A stretch of DNA of 64,000 nucleotides, from contig NZ_BOMQ01000020.1 of assembly GCF_016862275.1 (NCBI RefSeq), forward strand, positions 55,895 through 119,894. The letters run 5' to 3'. The stretch comes from Actinoplanes nipponensis (lineage in GTDB: Bacteria > Actinomycetota > Actinomycetes > Mycobacteriales > Micromonosporaceae). The position numbers were made by a program, and so were the translations under genes. Below the pieces are notes generated by a model. That model searched no databases. It saw nothing but the letters and a program-made list of their open reading frames with translations, and was not told where the DNA came from. Position 1 is the stretch's first letter; each line of letters opens with the position of its first letter. This document shows positions 9,348 to 18,865 of the stretch, in pieces.

Positions 9348-9432
9348 CACCGGTGAGTAGCGTGGCCACTACGGGCCTGCCCGCGGCCGTGCGGGCGGTG
9401 CCAGCCGTCCTCTCAGGCCAAGGGGGAAGACC

Positions 9433-11334
9433 GTGACCAAGCCGGCCGACGTCTCGGAGAAGCAGGCGCGACAGGTAGCCGAGGAAGCTCGCCAGGCCGA
9501 GTGGCGCAAACCGAGCTTCGGCAAGGAGCTGTTCCTCGGGCGACTGCGGCTCGACCTGATCGATCCCTGGCCGAGCCCCGAGCCCCGCCCCGACGCCGAG
9601 GACTTCCTGGCCAAGCTGGAGGCGTACCTGCGGGCCGAGGTGGACGGGGCGCTCATCGAGCGCGAGGCCCGCATCCCCGACGAGGTCTTCCGCGGCCTGG
9701 CCGGGCTCGGCGCGTTCGGCATGAAGATCGACAAGGAGTACGGCGGCCTCGGCCTGTCCAACCTGCACTACTGCCGGGCGCTGACCCTCATCGGCTCGGT
9801 CAGCCCGGCCGTGGGCGCGCTGCTGTCGGCCCACCAGTCGATCGGCGTGCCGCAGCCGCTCAAGACCTTCGGCACTCCCGAACAGAAGAAGGCGTTCCTG
9901 CCCCGGCTGGCTGCCGGCGAGGTGTCGGCGTTCCTGCTCACCGAGCCGGACGTGGGCTCCGACCCGGCCCGCCTGGGCACCGTCGCCGAGCCCGTCGAGG
10001 GCGGCTACCGGCTCAACGGGGTGAAGCTGTGGGCCACCAACGGCACCGTGGCGACCCTGCTGGTCGTGATGGCCCGGGTGCCCGGCAAGGGCATCACCGC
10101 CTTCGTGGTGGAAGGCGACGCGCCCGGCATCACGGTGGAACGGCGCAACGAGTTCCTCGGCCTGCGCGGGCTGGAGAACAGCGTGACCCGGTTCCACGAC
10201 GTGTTCGTGCCGGGGGAGAACGTCATCGGCGGGCTCGGCAAGGGCCTCAAGATCGCGCTGACCACGCTCAACACCGGCCGGCTGTCGCTGCCGGCGATGT
10301 GCGTGGGCGCGTCCAAGTGGTCGCTGGCCGTCGCGCGGGAATGGTCGGCCGCGCGGGTGCAGTGGGGCCGGCCGGTGGCCCAGCACGAGGCCGTCGCCCA
10401 GAAGATGGCCTTCATCGCCGCCACCACGTACGCGATGGAATCCACCCTGGACCTGTGCTGCGTGCTGGCCGACGACGACCGCAACGACATCCGCATCGAG
10501 GCCGCCCTGATCAAGCTGTTCGGCAGCGAGATGGCCTGGCAGGTCGCCGACGAGCTGATCCAGATCCGCGGCGGCCGCGGCTACGAGACGGCCGCGTCGC
10601 AGGCGGCCCGCGGCGAGCGCGCGGTCGAGGCCGAACAGGTGCTGCGCGACCTGCGGATCAACCGCATCTTCGAGGGCTCCACGGAGATCATGCACCTGCT
10701 CATCGCCCGCGAGGCGGTCGACGCGCACCTGTCGGTGGCCGGCGACATCATCGACCCGGAGGCCGGGATCGGCCGCAAGGCCCGCGCCGGGGCGCGGGCC
10801 GGGGCCTTCTACGCGAAGTGGCTGCCCACCCTGGCCGTTGGCCGCGGCCAGGCGCCGACCGGGTACGCCGAGTTCGGCCCACTCGCCCACCACGTGCGGT
10901 ACGTCGAGCGGGCCTCCCGCAAGCTCGCCCGGTCGACGTTCTACGCGATGTCGCGCTGGCAGGGCGGGCTGGAACACAAGCAGGCCTTCCTCGGCCGCAT
11001 CGTCGACATCGGCGCGGAACTGTTCGCCATGTCCGCGGTGTGCGTCCGCGCCCGCTCGGAGCGGGAGCACCGGGCGGCAGGCACGGAGCTGGCCGACCTG
11101 TTCTGCCGGCAGGCCCGGCTGCGGGCGGAGGCTCTGTTCGCCGCGCTCTGGGACAACACGGACCCGATCGACGTCGAGGCGTCCCGGCGGGTGGTGGCCG
11201 GCCGCTACGCCTTCCTGGAGGAGGGCATCATCTCGCGGCCGGCCGAGGGCGCCTGGGTGTCCGCCTGGGAGCCGGGCCCGGCCACGGTGGACGACGTGCG
11301 CCGCCGCATCCCCCCGTTCCCGAGCGGGGACTGA
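9433..11334 (+). CDS. Acyl-CoA dehydrogenase, long VLCAD-like form
   Basis: 633-aa FAD enzyme that introduces the alpha-beta double bond of acyl-CoA. GTG 9433 follows AAGGGGGA. The order is a charged N-terminal extension (about 60 aa), the N-terminal helical domain (FGMKIDKEYGGLGLSN), the beta domain with FLLTEPDVGSDPA and ATNGTVATLLVVMAR, and the C-terminal helical domain (QWGRPVAQHEAVAQKMA, QIRGGRGYE). The catalytic Glu probably lies in RIFEGSTEIMHL. About 200 extra residues after that, as in VLCAD/ACAD9-type members, suggest long-chain substrates. It stands alone, so pathway placement (beta-oxidation) is from family knowledge. Confidence 0.9.
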   Translation: MTKPADVSEKQARQVAEEARQAEWRKPSFGKELFLGRLRLDLIDPWPSPEPRPDAEDFLAKLEAYLRAEVDGALIEREARIPDEVFRGLAGLGAFGMKIDKEYGGLGLSNLHYCRALTLIGSVSPAVGALLSAHQSIGVPQPLKTFGTPEQKKAFLPRLAAGEVSAFLLTEPDVGSDPARLGTVAEPVEGGYRLNGVKLWATNGTVATLLVVMARVPGKGITAFVVEGDAPGITVERRNEFLGLRGLENSVTRFHDVFVPGENVIGGLGKGLKIALTTLNTGRLSLPAMCVGASKWSLAVAREWSAARVQWGRPVAQHEAVAQKMAFIAATTYAMESTLDLCCVLADDDRNDIRIEAALIKLFGSEMAWQVADELIQIRGGRGYETAASQAARGERAVEAEQVLRDLRINRIFEGSTEIMHLLIAREAVDAHLSVAGDIIDPEAGIGRKARAGARAGAFYAKWLPTLAVGRGQAPTGYAEFGPLAHHVRYVERASRKLARSTFYAMSRWQGGLEHKQAFLGRIVDIGAELFAMSAVCVRARSEREHRAAGTELADLFCRQARLRAEALFAALWDNTDPIDVEASRRVVAGRYAFLEEGIISRPAEGAWVSAWEPGPATVDDVRRRIPPFPSGD

Positions 11335-11349
11335 CCCGGGCCGGGGCCG

Positions 11350-13368
11350 TCAGGCGGGACGGCTCATGGCCGCGCACAGGAGGGATCCCGCCGCCGCCGC
11401 GACGATCGTCAACGGCAACGCGCTGGTGAGCAGCGTCGCCGGGATCTCTCCCGAGCCGTACTGGCCGCGCAGCGCCAGCGCCGCGCCATAGGCCACCGCG
11501 GTGACGATGCCGCACGCGATCATCAGGGCCGGAAGCATCGCCCAGGCCGCGACCGCGAGTGTGGCGCGGCGGCTCCCGGCGGCAGCGTCGAAGGAACGCC
11601 GGTGCCGGGTGCAGCTGACGGCGGCGTCGAGCGCACCCGCCACCACGACGATGACGATGCCGATCATGGCCAGGAGGCGCACCCAGCCGGCGTCGTCGTG
11701 GGACTCGCGGACGGCGCCGAGCCATTCCTGGCCGGGCAGGCTGACCTCCGGCAGTGCCACGAGCGCGTACGCGGATCGGGCGATCGCCCGGTAGCCGGAC
11801 GCGCCGTCGGGGTTCAGGACCAGCAGGGCCCGCAAGCCGTCCGGCCCCGGTGCTCCGGCGGAGCGGGCCCTGACTATTCCCAGCGTCAGGAGCGCGCGAC
11901 CGAACTCGCTGGGCCGGATGGTGATCCGGTTGATCGGCGTGGGCGCGGACGGGCAGGTGGCACCGGACCCGAGCTGGGCCAGCGCGGCGCAGGCGCCGGT
12001 CACCACCACCCCGCCGTCCCGGGTCGTCACCCCGAGCACCCGCCCGGCGCCGAACCGCTCGACGAGCCGGGCTCGGCCGGCGGCCAGCTCACCGCTGGTG
12101 ATCTGGACGATCCGGGCGCCGACGGTGGCGCGCAGGTGCAGGGCCCGGGCCTCTTCCGCGCCGGTACGCGTGACGGTGCACAGGACGACCGTGGAGCCGA
12201 CGAGAACCAGGCCGAGCAGGGCGGCGAAGCGGGCGACCGGCGCGGACCCGGTGCGTAGCCAGCGCGCGGCGGCCGCCCGGTGCTCGTGGCCTCCGGCGGA
12301 TGCGCCGAGCCGCCGACCGAACGCGACAGCGCCGCGGCGCGCCACGAACGGCGCCGTCACCAGGAGGACGAGACCAGCGCCACCGAGCACCCAGCCGTCG
12401 AGCGGCAGGCCCGTGGCGGCCAGGATCGCGACGATGACGGCGCCGGCGGCCAGGCGGCGCGGCCAGGCGCTCTCCGCCGACGGGCCACCGGCGCGGAGCG
12501 TCCGTCCGGCCGGACGCCGGTGAGCGGTGAGGTCCGGTATCGACGCGGCCACGGCGACACCGACAGCCGCGCCGGCGACGAGCGCGACGAAACGCTCGAG
12601 CCCTCCGCCGACATCGCCGGCCGTGAGCCGGAAACCGGTGATCGGCAGCGTGACGCCGGTCTCGAGAGCCCACCTCGCGAGCGCACCGGCCGTCGCGGCT
12701 CCCACGGCGGCGGCGACCAGCGTCTCGATCAACCAGCGGGCGAGCCCCGCCGGCGTTCGTTCCCGGGGGCGACGCCGCCGGGTCCGCCCGGCGACCCGGG
12801 CCAGGAGAACGGCGGGTGGACCGGCCAGGCCCACCACGAACCCGGCGAACACCTCCGGAGAGCGGTTGCGGGCGCTGCTCACCCAGGCGAAGGGGTGGGA
12901 CCGGCCCCAGGCGGAGACCGGACGCCAACTCTCCGCCGCGGCGACCGGCGGGCCGACCGGCCGGTAGTAGACGAAGAACTCGTTGAGATCGGCCAGGCCG
13001 GCGGGCCCGATCGCGCCGGCGAACCTGCCGTACCGGCTTCGCAGGTCCCCCGTCCGGTCGGCGGCCAGCAGGGCCGGAGACAACCACGCCTCACCCGGCT
13101 CGGGCCAGCGGGACAGCCCCGGTGGCGGGGAGCCTCCGGCCAGCGGCACCAGGCCGACCACGGAGAACTGACGTCCGTCGAGGACATCACCGCTCTCCCC
13201 GTAACGGGCGATGGCCGGCGCGGCGCCGCTGACCATGACCGGCGACCGCTGGGACAACCGCTCCTGCCGGGCCGCGTCGACGTCATAGCCGCCCACCACG
13301 AGCCAACCAACCAACGACGCCACCGCACCGGCCAGAGCCACGGCGGCGGAACGCACGATCAGGGACAC
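11350..13368 (-). CDS. FtsX-like ABC permease-type membrane protein
   Basis: 672-aa integral membrane protein. One N-terminal helix (about residues 5-25) is followed by a roughly 130-aa extracytoplasmic domain, a block of about six helices, a second extracellular domain near residues 400-570, and three C-terminal helices. This is the two-FtsX-domain layout of MacB/LolCE-type permeases, which work with an ABC ATPase on envelope substrates. No ATPase gene is adjacent. The GTG at 13368 is preferred because upstream codons read through poor sequence; GTG 13356 is possible. It follows the small secreted-protein gene on the same strand, so the two may be co-expressed. Confidence 0.7.
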   Translation of the reverse strand: MSLIVRSAAVALAGAVASLVGWLVVGGYDVDAARQERLSQRSPVMVSGAAPAIARYGESGDVLDGRQFSVVGLVPLAGGSPPPGLSRWPEPGEAWLSPALLAADRTGDLRSRYGRFAGAIGPAGLADLNEFFVYYRPVGPPVAAAESWRPVSAWGRSHPFAWVSSARNRSPEVFAGFVVGLAGPPAVLLARVAGRTRRRRPRERTPAGLARWLIETLVAAAVGAATAGALARWALETGVTLPITGFRLTAGDVGGGLERFVALVAGAAVGVAVAASIPDLTAHRRPAGRTLRAGGPSAESAWPRRLAAGAVIVAILAATGLPLDGWVLGGAGLVLLVTAPFVARRGAVAFGRRLGASAGGHEHRAAAARWLRTGSAPVARFAALLGLVLVGSTVVLCTVTRTGAEEARALHLRATVGARIVQITSGELAAGRARLVERFGAGRVLGVTTRDGGVVVTGACAALAQLGSGATCPSAPTPINRITIRPSEFGRALLTLGIVRARSAGAPGPDGLRALLVLNPDGASGYRAIARSAYALVALPEVSLPGQEWLGAVRESHDDAGWVRLLAMIGIVIVVVAGALDAAVSCTRHRRSFDAAAGSRRATLAVAAWAMLPALMIACGIVTAVAYGAALALRGQYGSGEIPATLLTSALPLTIVAAAAGSLLCAAMSRPA

Positions 13369-13433
13369 GTCAGTCCAATCGGTTGCGCGACGGGTCGGCG
13401 GCCGCCGGAGCGGCCGCCGACACCTCGGTGGGC

Positions 13434-13784
13434 CTAGTAGCCGGTCCGCACGGTGTTGCCGCAGCTCCAGCCGTACCATTCGCCGCGGCAGGCCGCGATG
13501 CGGTTGACCAGGGACGACTCGTACGCCGAGTCGGCGCACGTCCCGTTGCCGCCGTAGTTCTCGACGGCGGTGGTGCCGCCGTTGTTCATGTAGTACTCGG
13601 CCCTCACCGGCTTGCTGTCGCCCTTGCTGTCGCAGGACGTGACCTTGTGCCCGTAGCTCCAGTCGAAGGCGTACGAGCCGGTGATGCTGGCCGTCACCGC
13701 CTGGGCCGGCACCGGCGTCGCCAGGGCCCACGCACCGGCCAGCATCGCGGCCGCGAACCAGGTCTTCCCCACGCTTCTGATCAT
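13434..13784 (-). CDS. Small secreted four-cysteine protein
   Basis: 116 aa. AAAGGGA lies 6 bases before the ATG at 13784. A clear signal peptide (KTWFAAAMLAGAWALATPVP, cleavage after AQA) leaves a mature chain of about 84 aa. The chain has exactly four Cys (TSCDSK, GTCADS, AACRGE, WSCGNT), so two disulfides are likely, and is rich in Tyr, Trp and Gly. No family recognised. It is divergent from the AfsR-like regulator and just upstream of the FtsX-like permease gene. It could be an extracellular signal, inhibitor or envelope protein; none of these is shown. Confidence 0.75.
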   Translation of the reverse strand: MIRSVGKTWFAAAMLAGAWALATPVPAQAVTASITGSYAFDWSYGHKVTSCDSKGDSKPVRAEYYMNNGGTTAVENYGGNGTCADSAYESSLVNRIAACRGEWYGWSCGNTVRTGY

Positions 13785-13903
13785 TCCCGTCCCTTTCGAG
13801 AGAACGCTGCCGCCGTCGATCGCCCGATGCGCCGGCCCGCGTCTGATGCGCTTACCAGGCTGAGACGCGCCGCCCCTGGTTCGGTACCGAGCCGGTCTCC
13901 GTC

Positions 13904-13945
13904 CGGTATTGCTGCGGTATCCCGCAGCGGATCCCGGATATCCGG
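13904..13945. promoter_or_regulatory. Repeats and palindromes in AfsR-like upstream region
   Basis: Three signals overlap. A direct repeat CGGTAT occurs at 13904-13909 and 13915-13920, spaced 11 bp (one helical turn), as in SARP operators. An inverted repeat GCTGCGG/CCGCAGC spans 13911-13928. A perfect 12-bp palindrome CCGGATATCCGG lies at 13934-13945. The cluster is 55 bp before the regulator ATG and about 120 bp upstream of the divergent secreted-protein start. Autoregulation is inferred. Confidence 0.4.
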
Positions 13946-13999
13946 TCATCTCGCTATCGTGACGGCGTTGCCGCGCTCGATACGGATGGTCGCCGACAC

Positions 14000-16834
14000 A
14001 TGGACTTCAGGCTGCTCGGTCCGCTCGCCGTCAGCGTCGACGGCCACGAGGTGCCCCTCGGGGGTGTCCGGTCGCAACTGGTCCTGGCCGGCCTCCTGCT
14101 GCATGCCGGCCGGACCGTGACCGTCGTCGAGCTGGTCGACCTGACCTGGGACGAGGCCCCGCCGTCGACCGCCCGCAAGCAGATCCAGACCGTCGTCTCG
14201 CAGCTGCGCCTGCTGCTCGGCGACCAGTCGGGCGGTCTGCTGCACACGGACAGCGCGGGCTACCGGCTCGAGGCCGACGAGGCGCGGGTCGACGTCCTCC
14301 GGTTCCTGACCGGCGTGGCCGACGCCCGCTGCCGACTGTCCACGGGGGATCTTCAGGCGGCGGCCGACCGCTTCCGCGACGTGCTGGCGCTGTGGCGCGG
14401 ACGTCCACTGGCCGGCCTGCCGGGCGCCGTGGTCCGGTCGCACGCGAACCGGCTCGACGAACTGCGGCTGACGGCGCTGGAGGAGACGGCCGAGATCGAG
14501 CTGCGGCTGGGCCGGGCCCGGCACCTGATCCCGGAGCTGCGGGCGCTGCGCGACACCCACCCCCTGCGCGAGCGGATCACCGGCCTGTTGATGACCGCGC
14601 TGGCCGCCGAGGGGCGGCGGGCGGACGCCATCGCGGTCTACCACGACACCGCCGCGACCCTGCGGAACGAGCTGGGCGTCGAGCCGGGCGAGGCGCTTCG
14701 CGACGCGTACCTGGACGTGCTCCGGGAACCGCACCGCGCAGCGCCGGCCACCGACGCCGCGGCCGGCCCGCGCGACGGGACACCACCGGCCGTCGCGCCG
14801 GCCCAGCTCCCCCTCGACGTACGCGGCTTCGTCGGTCGCGAGGCGGCGCTCGCCGAGCTCGACGGGCTCGCCGACGCGGCCGGGTCGGCCGGCGCCGTGG
14901 TCGTCTCCGCCCTGTCCGGAACGGCCGGGGTGGGCAAGACCACGCTGGCGGTGCATTGGGCCCACCGGGTCCGGCACCGGTTCCCGGACGGACAGCTCTA
15001 CGTCAACCTGCGCGGCTTCGACCCGGCCGGCGCGGCGCTGACCGCCGGCGAGGTCCTGCACGGGTTCCTGACCGCGCTGGGGGTGCCACCGCCGCGGATT
15101 CCCGCCGACGTGGTCACGCGGTCGGCCCTCTTCCGTACCCTGGTCACCGGCCGGCGCATGCTGATCCTGCTGGACGATGCCCGTACGGCCGACCAGGTCC
15201 GTCCGCTGCTTCCCGGCGCGCCCGGGTGCCTGGTCCTGGTCACGAGCCGGGACGGGCTCACCAGCCTCGTCGCCGCCGAGGCGGCACACTGGGTGCCGCT
15301 GGACCTGCTGAGCTTCGACGAGGCGAGAGACCTGTTCATCCGGCGCGTCGGCAGCGGCCGTGCAGCCACCGAATCCGACGCCGTCGCGACGATCATCGGC
15401 TGCTGCGCCCGCCTACCGCTCGCCCTGGCCGTCGCCGCGGCCCGGGCGGCCACCCAACCCAAGCTGCCGCTCGAGGTGCTCGCCGGCGAGCTCCGCGGGG
15501 GCGACCGGCTCGCCGCGCTGTCCACCGGGGACGCGGGCACCGACGTGCGTTCGGTGTTCTTCAGCTCGTACCGGGCGCTGAGCGCGGCCGCGGCGCGCCT
15601 GTTCAGCCTTCTCGGCCGGCATCCCACCGCGGAGTTCTCCGCCGCGGCGGCCGCCAGCCTGGCCGGGCTGCCGCCGCCGCAGGTCCGGCCCCTGCTGGCC
15701 GAGCTGGTCCGGGCCCAGCTGGTGAGCGAGCCCGCACCGGGCCGGTACGCGCTGCACGACCTCCTGCACGAGTACAGCAGCCGGCTGCCGCACGACGACG
15801 AGCCACCCGACGCCGCGACCAGCCGCATGCTGGATCATTACCTGCATTCGGCACGGGCCGCCGACCGGCTGCTGGAACCCGCCCGCGACCAGGTTCCGGC
15901 CGGCGCGCCGGGCGCGGGGGTCACCGTCGAGGCGCCGGCGGACCATCAGCAGGCAATGCGTTGGTTCACCGCCGAACACCGGGCCCTGCTCGCCGCGGCC
16001 GACCACGCCACCCGCGCCGGCTTCGACCGCTTCGCCTGGCTGATGGCCGAGGCCGCTGCGACGTTCCGGTACCGGCGGGGGATGTGGCACGACCAGGTGG
16101 CCGCCCAACGACACGCGCTGGACGCCGCGACGCGGTCGGGCGACGTCGCCGCGCGGAGCTCCGCCCACATCCACCTCGCGCGTACCCACCTCCGGCTGCG
16201 CGACCACGACCAGGCCGAGGCCCACCTGCGCGCGGCGCTCACCCTGGGCCGGCAGCACGACGACCCGGGCGGGCAGGCCCAGACCCATCACTACCTCGGC
16301 GCGTTGCGGGAGCAACAGGGCCGCTACCGGGAAGCCGTCCAGCACGGGGAGCAGGCGGTGGACCTGTGCCGGGCGAGCGGTCTCGGGTTCGGTCTCGGGC
16401 ACGCGTTGAACGCGCTCGCCTGGCACCGCGTCCGGCTGGGCCGCCACCACGACGCCGTCGCCCCCTGCCGGGAAGCCATCGAAGTCACCGAAAAGCTCGG
16501 CGACCGGTCCGGACAGGCCAACGCGTGGGACACCCTCGGGTACGCCCACCAGCACCTCGGCGAGTTCGGGCCGGCCATCCTCAGCTACCGGCGAGCCATC
16601 GACCTGTATCAGGACCTCGGGGACCGGTACTACGCATCCGTGGCCCTGACCCACCTGGCCGAGACCTACCGGGCGGCCGGTCGGCCGGACCCGGCCCGCC
16701 AGGCATACCTGCGGGCGCTCGACGGACTCGACGAACTCGACCATCCGGACGCGGACGGGGTCCGCGCCGCCCTCTCCCAGCTCGACGCGGCCGGCCCCGA
16801 GGTGCGGCTCCCGCCGTTCACGGCTGGAGACTGA
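14000..16834 (+). CDS. AfsR/SARP-type transcriptional regulator
   Basis: 944-aa multidomain activator. Residues 1-95 form an OmpR-like winged helix (MDFRLLGPLAVSVDGHEVPL; TARKQIQTVVSQLRLLLG). Residues about 100-245 are the bacterial transcriptional activation domain. Near 307-315 a P-loop GTAGVGKTT opens an NB-ARC-type NTPase with Walker B ILLDDAR. The last about 270 residues are TPR repeats (for example SAHIHLARTHLRLRDHDQAE). This is the AfsR layout, used by streptomycetes to activate secondary metabolism or morphological genes in response to phosphorylation or ligands. It is divergent from the small secreted protein; its 3' end overlaps the convergent SnoaL-like gene by 17 bases. Confidence 0.93.
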   Translation: MDFRLLGPLAVSVDGHEVPLGGVRSQLVLAGLLLHAGRTVTVVELVDLTWDEAPPSTARKQIQTVVSQLRLLLGDQSGGLLHTDSAGYRLEADEARVDVLRFLTGVADARCRLSTGDLQAAADRFRDVLALWRGRPLAGLPGAVVRSHANRLDELRLTALEETAEIELRLGRARHLIPELRALRDTHPLRERITGLLMTALAAEGRRADAIAVYHDTAATLRNELGVEPGEALRDAYLDVLREPHRAAPATDAAAGPRDGTPPAVAPAQLPLDVRGFVGREAALAELDGLADAAGSAGAVVVSALSGTAGVGKTTLAVHWAHRVRHRFPDGQLYVNLRGFDPAGAALTAGEVLHGFLTALGVPPPRIPADVVTRSALFRTLVTGRRMLILLDDARTADQVRPLLPGAPGCLVLVTSRDGLTSLVAAEAAHWVPLDLLSFDEARDLFIRRVGSGRAATESDAVATIIGCCARLPLALAVAAARAATQPKLPLEVLAGELRGGDRLAALSTGDAGTDVRSVFFSSYRALSAAAARLFSLLGRHPTAEFSAAAAASLAGLPPPQVRPLLAELVRAQLVSEPAPGRYALHDLLHEYSSRLPHDDEPPDAATSRMLDHYLHSARAADRLLEPARDQVPAGAPGAGVTVEAPADHQQAMRWFTAEHRALLAAADHATRAGFDRFAWLMAEAAATFRYRRGMWHDQVAAQRHALDAATRSGDVAARSSAHIHLARTHLRLRDHDQAEAHLRAALTLGRQHDDPGGQAQTHHYLGALREQQGRYREAVQHGEQAVDLCRASGLGFGLGHALNALAWHRVRLGRHHDAVAPCREAIEVTEKLGDRSGQANAWDTLGYAHQHLGEFGPAILSYRRAIDLYQDLGDRYYASVALTHLAETYRAAGRPDPARQAYLRALDGLDELDHPDADGVRAALSQLDAAGPEVRLPPFTAGD

Positions 16835-17243
16835 TCAGGGCCTGCCCGGTGGCGGGGTCGAACGGCACCGACTCGTGGTCGTGGACGATCAACCACCGGC
16901 CGTCCACCCGCCGGCAGCCGAGGGTGGCGCGCACCCACATGTCGACCTCGCCACCCGCCTTCAGCGTGCCCGCGACGTGGTAGAGGAAGGAGCAGAAGCC
17001 GACCTCCCCGTCGGCGGTCACGCGCAGGTCGCGAACCTCGTAACCGATGTCCGAGGCGTAGCTGTCGAACCACTTCCGGGTGGCCTGCTCGACGGCTTCG
17101 TTGCCGTGCGCGTGCAGCGGCGGGAGAACGTTGTAGGTGACGACTTCGGGATGCTGGCGGGCGGCGAGCGGCTTGGGGTCCTTCGCCCGTACGGCGGCGA
17201 CCCGCTCGTCGACCAGAGCGCGAAGTTCGGTCTCGCTGTCCAT
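16818..17243 (-). CDS. SnoaL-like / NTF2-fold protein
   Basis: 141-aa small soluble protein of the NTF2-like superfamily (SgcJ/EcaC or YybH type). The N-terminal helices (LRALVDERVAAVRAKDPKPL) are followed by a beta-sheet with WVRATLGCRRVDGRWLIVHD, the usual closing strands of the cone fold, and a DHESVPF end. Members are polyketide cyclases, isomerases or ligand-binding proteins without catalysis, so function is unassigned. It converges on and overlaps the AfsR-like gene by 17 bases. Confidence 0.75.
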   Translation of the reverse strand: MDSETELRALVDERVAAVRAKDPKPLAARQHPEVVTYNVLPPLHAHGNEAVEQATRKWFDSYASDIGYEVRDLRVTADGEVGFCSFLYHVAGTLKAGGEVDMWVRATLGCRRVDGRWLIVHDHESVPFDPATGQALISLQP

Positions 17244-17837
17244 GGCACCTCCCGATCCGGCCGCTCCCCCGGGGGAGCTTTTCCTCGGCCCTTACCCGTG
17301 CGGCGGGGACGCCACGCGCTGCTCGGATGGCGGGGTGTTCCCGGTGGGCGGTGGGTGGCGTCGGCCGTAGCCGGATGGAGTGGGGCGCGGACCTCGCGTT
17401 CGGTGGGGGTGTCGTGGTTCGACCGGGGCTGCGGAGCGGCGGTGGGGATTGAGGGGAGGCGGATGCCGGTGGTCGGGTGCCGCACCTCGCGTCGCGGAGC
17501 CGGTCCGTTTGCGCAGCTTGCGGCCTCGGCTCGGCTCCGCCTCGGTCGCGCGCCTACCCGAGTGGCCCGGGAGTTCGTTGGTGTGGTCCGCGGGCCCGTC
17601 CGAGCGGCGTGCGAACGCGCCCAGCGCCCGTGTCGCGGATGCCGAAGCGGCTGCAAGCTATGGCTGCGCTGTCTGTGAACTCGCCCGCGCCCGTGCAGCC
17701 TGCGAGCCGGCGTGTCTGCCCGAGCTGGCCGTGTGTCGGCTCGCGTCTGCGCAGGTTGTGAGTCCGTTCGCTAGCCGGTGTGTCCGCCCGAGCTGCCCGT
17801 ATCTCGGTTCGTGCGTTTGCGCAGGCCGGGGACTCCG

Positions 17838-18440
17838 ATCGCGTGCTTGCGTAGCCCCGCGGGTGTGATCGCGCAACCTTCGCGCCCCGCGCAGCGCAGT
17901 CCTCCGCGCAGATCTTGGTGAGTTCGGGTGGGCTTTTTGGCCCGAGCGCTTCAAGGTCCAGCATGGAAGTAGCGTCGGGCGTGGGAGGGACGTCTGTCCT
18001 GCGCTTGTGCAGCCCGCGTGTCCCCTCCTGCTTGCGCGGCCCGGGGTCCGCTCGAGTGCTTGCGCTGTCCGCGAGTGTGATGGCGCGGCTGCGCAGCCTT
18101 CGCGCCCCGTGCCGCGCAGTTTTCCACGCGAATCTTGATGAGATCGGGTGGGCTTCCTGGCCGGAGCGCTTCAAGATCCAGCATGGAAGGGGCGTTTGGC
18201 GTGGGAGGCGTGTCGAGCCTGGGGGGGTGGAGGGGGCGTCGGGTCCTGCGCTTGTGGAGCCCGCGTGTCCCCTCCTGCGCTTGCGCGGCCGGGGGTCCGC
18301 TCGAGTGCTCCCGCAGCCCGCGGGTGTGCTCGCGCGGCTGCGCAGCCTTCGCGGCTCGGTCCGCGCGGTCTTCCACGCGGATCTTGGTGAGTTCGGGTGG
18401 GCTTTCTGGCCCAAGCGCTTCAAGATCCAGCGTGAATGGG
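17838..18440. repeat. Three tandem imperfect ~230-bp repeats
   Basis: Anchor GAGCGCTTCAA recurs at 17944, 18174 and (variant AAGCGCTTCAA) 18413. Each copy has the order: GTGCTTGCG-like start, GGGTGTGAT, CTTCGC, GATCTTGGTGAG-like core (17911; degenerate near 18131; 18380), GGTGGGCTT, the anchor, then CCAGC(A/G)TG. Units differ by scattered substitutions and length changes. Recombination or element expansion is possible; function unknown. Confidence 0.75.
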
Positions 18441-18527
18441 GTGTCGCGCGTGAAAGAGGTGTCGGGCGGGCGAGGGGTGTCGGGCGGGGGAGGGGTGTCG
18501 GGCAGGGGAGGGGTGTCGGGCAGGGGA
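18438..18527. repeat. 18-bp tandem repeat ladder
   Basis: Unit GGGGTGTCGGGCAGGGGA, with copies at 18456-18473 (variant), 18474-18491, 18492-18509 and 18510-18527, plus a degenerate first copy at 18438-18455. One strand is G-rich with runs of 3-5 G, so it could form G-quadruplexes. No coding role supported. Confidence 0.75.
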
Positions 18528-18847
18528 GCGAGGTCGGGAGAGGGAGAGCGTCAGGTGTGGAGGCGAGGGAAGCCGAGCGACGAAGGGAGTCGGGGGAGGG
18601 GAGTGGATCAGCGAGGAAGGGACGCTGAGAGCGTGGTGGGCTCGCGAGGAAAAGCCGCGACCTCATCCAGCGACAAGGAGGCTGAGCAGGACGGAAGGGC
18701 GAGCAGGGGCAGTGACGTCCCGCGAGGGAAACGACCGGGCGGCAGAAAGCGGCAGAAAACCCGCCGAGGCCGGAGCGGAATCATGCAATCACCTGGCAAT
18801 CGGCGGGAGCGACGGTCCGCACCATGCACCCACGCACGACACGACCC

Positions 18848-18865
18848 TCAAGAATTTGATCTTGA
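18848..18865. promoter_or_regulatory. Inverted repeat upstream of gamma-glutamyltransferase
   Basis: TCAAGA (18848-18853) and TCTTGA (18860-18865) form a perfect 6-bp inverted repeat with a 6-base spacer, in the most AT-rich part of the leader, about 105 bases before the ggt start. It may be an operator; no partner regulator is adjacent. Confidence 0.35.

Noticed and set aside
17554..18666. 370-codon minus-strand open frame with internal repeats
   Set aside because: The repeats are out of frame with each other (230 and 239 bp apart), the product is Arg/Pro/Ser-rich with no fold, and there is no start signal. It is a shadow of high-GC repeat DNA.
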